This document shows, in pieces, positions 52,401-54,175 of a stretch of 54,175 nucleotides of DNA (the stretch's first letter is position 1; each line of letters begins with the position of its first letter). The position numbers and the translations under genes were made by a program. Source of the stretch: Allomuricauda sp. (lineage in GTDB: Bacteria; Bacteroidota; Bacteroidia; Flavobacteriales; Flavobacteriaceae); NCBI RefSeq assembly GCF_002699205.1, contig NZ_PABT01000004.1, positions 1-54,175 on the forward strand, in the 5' to 3' direction. The notes under the pieces are model-generated. The model made no database searches, was not told the DNA's origin, and was given only the letters and a program-made list of their open reading frames with translations.

Positions 52401-54175
52401 TAGCCGGGTAGTCAGCTATCTTCCACCACTCGTATTCAAACGTTGGTGTATCTACATCTTTCCAGCGATTTCGAGGCAACACATTTGTATATTCATCTAC
52501 GGTGCTCCTCGGTGGCACTCGCCATGGATTCGAAGAGTCGATATTGTAGAGGCCTCCACCGCACAATCGGCAGCGAGCTTGTCCAGCTTCATCCTGCATG
52601 CGTCCATTGATGCATGGGTGGCAGCCGGGTGTCATGAAATTGTAGTTGGATCGCAGTGCATCTTGTGGTTTCCCATTGACATAGACTACGCCCTCTAGCG
52701 GATCCGTACCTTCGTACTGACTTCGGTGGCTATAAGTGACGTCACTGGCCACTTCTGTGGATGTCATCCCTGAAAACGTGGATTCGGGATCCGTCGGCGT
52801 CTTGCACTGCATCGTGCTCGGCGTCAGTCCAACGCTACCATACACACAGCCACCAAACGGTTTATTGCACCAGCCATCCTCCTTCTTCAATTCCGGCAAG
52901 CCATCATCGTTCACGCACCTGCCCTTCAAGCGTGTGTCGCAGCTGATTGTATCAAATCCACAGCAGTGTTGCGTTGCCGGGTAGCCCGAACAGGAGCCGG
53001 GCCCGAAGCAAGGCTTGTAGTGGATAAAGCTGCCGGTAATGTCACCTTCGATTGTATTGCAAGAGACGTGCTCGGACCACGGTTGATTGTAGTCGGAGTA
53101 CTTGACGTTCGAGTAACCAGCTGGGCACGTGCAGCCAGGCGCGTAGCCGTCGTCGGTTTGACCTTGGAGATTCACTGCTTCACATTCACCAAGGGCGCCA
53201 TATGCCGCGTTTCCACCAGTTGGCTTGCAAGGCCCGATTTGACTGATTATTTTGGTCTGCGGCCGCATGTGCATGAACCCTGGCTCGACACCACCAACTC
53301 GTTGATCTTCATTGATGCCTTGATTGGCCTTGTAGGGCATGCATGTTGGAAACGATCCTGCATTGTACATCGGCTCGGCATGTGAACTTCCAGCAGATGC
53401 TGTATCCATATAAATCTTAAATGCAGTTCGTGGTAGGTCTTCCGTGGATGCAGCTGTCATCGAATGAACCTCGTAGTATTTGGCATCCTTGACGATCATG
53501 ATTACGGAATCTTCTTCTATATATAGATTGCCATGCACCGCTGTGTCCATGTCCAATCGTATGTCTTTTTGGATACAAACCCCATCATTACCACATGCCA
53601 CATTATTATCGGGGTGTGTGTTGGTATTAAAATGTATATTACCGTTCATATCTTTTGTACAACCTTTTATCATACCCTGCCCTCTATCCCATTTGCTTCC
53701 ACCTTCAATAGCTAAACATTCACTTTCCGACACGCTCAAATCCGGTGCACCGCTTCTCGCAATATAAAACGGGTGTCGTTTTTGGATGCAGGCTACAAGA
53801 GCACCAATAGTTGAATCACATCGTATCGTACTAGAAGTATGTATATTGTACCATATTTGATTGGTGTTCATTTGGATACAACCTTTTGGTCGAAGATCTG
53901 AATTGACATCATAAAGGTAAGAAAGACCATCGTTATTTGTAGCAAATTGTTCACATTCCTCAGGGGTTACACTTAGGTCTGGTGCACCAGATGTAACTTG
54001 TTGGTAGGCCGGTATTTCTTTTTGGAGGCATTTGTCTCCAACACGATGCCCACAATTTATCCCTTCTCCATGAGTATTGTATTGAATTAAATTTACGTAG
54101 TTTCCGGTACAAAAACTAGAACCACATATATAACAACCTTTTGGTACTTGACTCCACCAAACCTCATTTACTGAA
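43483..54175 (-). CDS. Giant cysteine-rich protein, C-terminal 3563 aa visible (runs off the right edge)
   Basis: The reading frame is open from the stop at 43483 to the window edge; the first in-window Met at 53871 is not the true start, since PDLSV/CIQK cassette sequence continues in frame upstream to 54174. Order from the N-terminal side: two or more PDLSV cassettes (53560-54174), a complex Cys-rich region with GCC2-like units (52000-53300), a folded stretch with no recognised repeats (51000-51800), GCC2 repeats (50200-50950), further cassettes (48600-49800), then a long GCC2/GCC3 array to about 43560. Similar to its 3250-aa neighbour, so they are paralogues or share modules. Probably an extracellular or virion-surface protein. 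Confidence 0.95.
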   Translation of the reverse strand, partial: SVNEVWWSQVPKGCYICGSSFCTGNYVNLIQYNTHGEGINCGHRVGDKCLQKEIPAYQQVTSGAPDLSVTPEECEQFATNNDGLSYLYDVNSDLRPKGCIQMNTNQIWYNIHTSSTIRCDSTIGALVACIQKRHPFYIARSGAPDLSVSESECLAIEGGSKWDRGQGMIKGCTKDMNGNIHFNTNTHPDNNVACGNDGVCIQKDIRLDMDTAVHGNLYIEEDSVIMIVKDAKYYEVHSMTAASTEDLPRTAFKIYMDTASAGSSHAEPMYNAGSFPTCMPYKANQGINEDQRVGGVEPGFMHMRPQTKIISQIGPCKPTGGNAAYGALGECEAVNLQGQTDDGYAPGCTCPAGYSNVKYSDYNQPWSEHVSCNTIEGDITGSFIHYKPCFGPGSCSGYPATQHCCGFDTISCDTRLKGRCVNDDGLPELKKEDGWCNKPFGGCVYGSVGLTPSTMQCKTPTDPESTFSGMTSTEVASDVTYSHRSQYEGTDPLEGVVYVNGKPQDALRSNYNFMTPGCHPCINGRMQDEAGQARCRLCGGGLYNIDSSNPWRVPPRSTVDEYTNVLPRNRWKDVDTPTFEYEWWKIADYPATDNAWHEVDEWHVSGPEKPYYLSDGVWVYDPTVSQHPIVDMSWQVNDGGAQSCHVCPDNWASIALPFTCEDTAVSGAECPAQKRVWENGYKDADNVIVYPGFDGKRLEAGNRNCLICPPGMDTGDANHLDYSQAKASTSSCPRSYPFAVSTKSSAPFYGSHCCKTDTNRINAYVQHASIDAVCDEYIACPSLFDNNYATDAVNGFYCEDATLFTSEVQVEIRAESEVLCSEVVANIETVVCASVGLTNATVIEFSTVSNEVFLLDVVIGTRQTFTLTSSQSITRPITENGIEITAQVLNVQDNFLFDSRLSCNGIFEDKTYDIIFPDRVLEYGNNDAENMGEVDGPEECAYLAIDYYKAQDITERYTDTKIFFTLDEFCYVFPEPLCMPEFNYVLKEGVAYGPSIARNFERAKTNCNLDPLCKGVTERDAAYFEYGPATVSDNKKDNYEKQRVFQSTCIAGNRAGRTMRLKSETSVRTGASCFLTSVLDNRKTNQAYCRECPIGKFNSFAGANCLPCPIGLYQDERGQTHCKQCPINQYKFATGAASCDTCEPGRYQDEKGSTGCKICKAGTFQASSNAEGCEACPAGTENPNNFENARAASENIDTIDVSLASGVLINYDQRYDYSGVHGYAEIDMNGDYLAAFSPFFEMLQQANALQHDSQADCTVCKDGYVSSAGTAQCQPCPKNTFSKDAKECVSCDYGKYGKRTTSDRRTYVSIGNIKCDALELLGEEADRSDQGPITDHINFEYTAQSGVEWPKAGMIRVKNQCNGLDVEYGEALCTILNGEFKSAEDIVKQRCYELGVNCKGYQRKAIRLGLDYYYYDAIAQDSNTIAAITSRRFSGDLLGNIAEFLKIEAPASVTEIGYYEQPSGTPDLSISTALECRQYGLDNGFTNAQLHCQLSSSDPNDWNTNLHNYPAGCFIYDWSTTGNNGIKAICYNNNLQSSTDCGTVITVQRNCLQKGYTCKEREGVCLGVGTSSSGSVFHTGSTIPHETTESNKKHFWTAPYKEEIDTTTMFKGRECTDVDTCVRTCSAMENCEGFSETRIYAFDSQAQSIDIHATKHLDIAIDDESLLYLTEISHGEDHVFYRQFIEVPSGAPAELYLEVRSGSAAVEGSYEWVSEDECSQVSGYVSDANWAGTASGCVFWEPTGVRVVYYNQNINTHECGQNSQWCIKKNLAYVSQTECEQYAKANNYVWGGGGHAWSAYPMGCVRNGGTYYYVTSSSRDCGYDNKVCLHKSNTGLVDTNYPSNFIVDTEHTCGSLVDYPYYEVISKYSRTYCAYRKNIKLKSSTMLLTGLGSYLQCPPDTFLDGAKCTQCTTGRFQEQWNEEAGQCPTCTDGNYLGPDGTCRACPVGKFGYIKNEVGGTLSPQCRWCDQTLPGQGAPANQVAIHTYSWYVTATNAGVAGLVGLGFYQEETGKKFCNHCRCKFSLGWNSNTQCDSPGSTIPEGLYYTGSYCDACAAGKYYEHTNVVSRSEDHDLENAYCHTCPTGQFQNNAGKLKTAESSGGPCVSCGTVGSKAYGDEPNAYCRQCDPGTYGYCVGSNNANDCFTNKAFYLECGSCTTGKYQNEFGKDDCKLCAQGQYQNLNQQDSCKSCVSYVSTKPNEYYQDQIGQTSCKNCDSVSNGAFKYTSSPFTSCYQCDGGEYLSTDLSTDHDCIKCPAGQWSGDHGLTHACNNCAAGKYGTGAGMTSELSACTNCGYGQYQSSAGQTSCIGCPTGRYRQVDNAGGTSINACDQCYEGNYADQTGLANCKICGPGKAQNDRGQAFCDICQAGQYQDQNGQNNCKNCESGRYQNVAQSSACQSCDAGKYNPNSGSNVESQCLNCPEGKYTNEHGQASCKNCGTGRYQGQQQQISCKACSNGQFQNEEGKGSCKQCLAGYYEPDPGSDVCNACAAGKYNDETGQMSETVCTVCPAGRKAPNQGSNACTNCGSGYYQDQTQQTGCKACEKGKSQGHPGQITCDACDPGKFQDNTAQSFCKNCPNGKYQMHGQQQSCIDCEAGKKGICTPIYRSNGIVDDAWVLTRAECYAWAEAQGISNVGDNTDNSGPGCVTNAARTYMRYNPYRNDARPCGTGGEICIGHTGCTSEASACEICGAGYYQNENAQLICEDCSKGRYMNIGDGTNRLEHDSVNDCTLCAAGKYSDETGQTAESTCQDCAAGKYSVETGQGSESTCTDCSFGKWQDATGQTSCKDKTSCDAGTYYSAVSLLVDSTCTACTAGYYQSENNIIAPTSLGHSGMWPRRIITRGYYTNYARGSPYQLSKSVCDTWCDENHPSVDHSISRQVEWWVPKGCSYGTAHGKSWCGWVSSSHPDRNPSSRCLNYCVEWSYGCFPHSTCSAGEKVTTVPTASVNTVCGTCGAGQYQSNNGHLETACQNCDAGKYQDQSGQTSCKNCEAGKQSQAGQSYCSSCDRGFELKSDQTGCNECATGKYSDDSTACKNCALHTYQDQTGQEDCIDCPDYKITSAVGANSLDLCYFRTCPAGQIRSIVNDCRTCMTGSYNDAAGYSVFDNEDTCMNAIDLGPTHTQAYYTTDCSPEMDANDECAPPASRGFESAESCCLNGGSCATSTFIYCKPCPWGRYSDTNGASECKICPAGRYRSITSGVDGGDPRFEQWRGEYNSYMPTSHCRICAAAGQANRFSSADGASCSDCPSGKVPAEYERTSIALGCITCGPGKYVGPQEWPLEAMYECKSCGGGKYQDQNSHVDTTCTSCAGGKYQNQNGQTSCTNCGAGKYSAAGASTCTDCGPGKYQNQNGQPSCKSCSAGTSSSAEGATSSNTCTDCAMGKYSADGAACSNCAAGKYSAATGATSEATCQNCGAGKYSAAGATECEDCSKDTYQDETTGKSSCKTCDAGKYTNGQYGRTSCYSCSAGTRQVDGVLQRVCENCPAGKYQDYSAQTSCTDCLEGQYQDEDGKTSCKTCWAQSWQASTGQSTCAFCLYPYRWNGPSGTGLTSGSCCLDLGFVNFC
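43560..48460 (-). repeat. Long GCC2/GCC3-type repeat array, including near-identical tandem copies
   Basis: More than 30 units of CxxCxxGxYQ...GQxxCKxC. Around 43850-44300 and 45870-45990 successive units are almost identical at DNA level, such as repeated 'gaccattttgattttgatatttacca' and 'ccagctgctgaatatttacc'-like strings. This shows recent tandem duplication, so the unit number probably varies between strains. Confidence 0.85.

Noticed and set aside
33619..54175. Many open frames of 60-230 codons opposite or out of register with the two giant genes (for example 40240-40806 plus, 43671-44375 minus, 35382-35987 plus)
   Set aside because: They follow from repeat periodicity and biased codons; their translations are low-complexity mirrors of the GCC2 repeats, have no promoter-like sequence and no own domain.
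1..54175. tRNA, rRNA, insertion sequence, intein or spliceosomal intron
   Set aside because: Nothing with cloverleaf features, transposase motifs, terminal inverted repeats, intein blocks or broken conserved domains was seen by eye; a tRNAscan/Infernal run would be decisive.
1..54175. Major capsid protein, B-family DNA polymerase, packaging ATPase, terminase, RNA polymerase subunits
   Set aside because: No diagnostic motifs (YGDTDS, packaging Walker A/B pair, NADFDGD) were found in any frame examined, so the viral lineage is left open.

Overview
The window looks like a piece of a large eukaryotic DNA virus genome, most likely a nucleocytoplasmic giant virus (or a relative such as a mirusvirus) of a marine protist or alga. 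The evidence is as follows. Intron-free genes are packed on both strands with gaps of mostly under 120 bp, and many neighbours overlap by 1-85 bp. Intergenic DNA is AT-rich with TATA-like boxes. There is a set of viral and eukaryotic information genes: a poxvirus A22-like RuvC resolvase, a DEDDh exonuclease, a SNF2-family helicase and a canonical TATA-binding protein. Two enormous secreted cysteine-rich proteins carry GCC2/GCC3-type and 'PDLSV...CIQK' repeats, of a kind I associate with marine algae and their viruses. No major capsid protein, DNA polymerase, terminase or packaging ATPase was recognised, so the lineage is not settled.

Layout. 1-8.4 kb: edge-truncated secreted protein, zinc-finger-tailed protein, RuvC resolvase, a possible OB-fold protein, a membrane protein, a DEDDh exonuclease divergent from a RING/membrane protein, SNF2 helicase and a divergent kinase-like protein. 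8.4-9.8 kb: two related micro-ORFs, a coiled-coil protein and an aquaporin, with a 62-bp duplication between them. 9.8-13.5 kb: co-directional unknown genes, including a membrane-anchored zinc finger and an F-box-like protein, then a possible RAMA-like protein and a 58-aa basic protein. 13.5-25 kb: BT1-family transporter, unknown proteins, possible structural protein, bestrophin-like protein, protein ending in a CaaX box, acidic low-complexity protein and two multi-span membrane proteins. 25-33.6 kb: possible structural genes, a KOW/Tudor-like protein, TBP, a CHORD-like zinc protein and a small secreted protein. 33.6 kb to the right edge: two tandem minus-strand genes for secreted proteins of 3250 aa and at least 3563 aa; the second runs off the window.

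How the genes may work together (inference). Resolvase, exonuclease, helicase and perhaps the OB-fold protein would serve replication and recombination. TBP would act at the TATA-rich viral promoters. Aquaporin, BT1 transporter, bestrophin-like protein and several multi-span proteins would remodel host membranes. RING and F-box-like proteins would tap the ubiquitin system. The giant cysteine-rich proteins are probably secreted or virion-surface adhesins.

Several genes shorter than about 60 codons were found by reading the gaps: 34, 37, 40, 23, 43, 58 and 58 aa. They abut their neighbours precisely, and four are small membrane proteins. All family assignments come from motif recognition by eye, without database searches.
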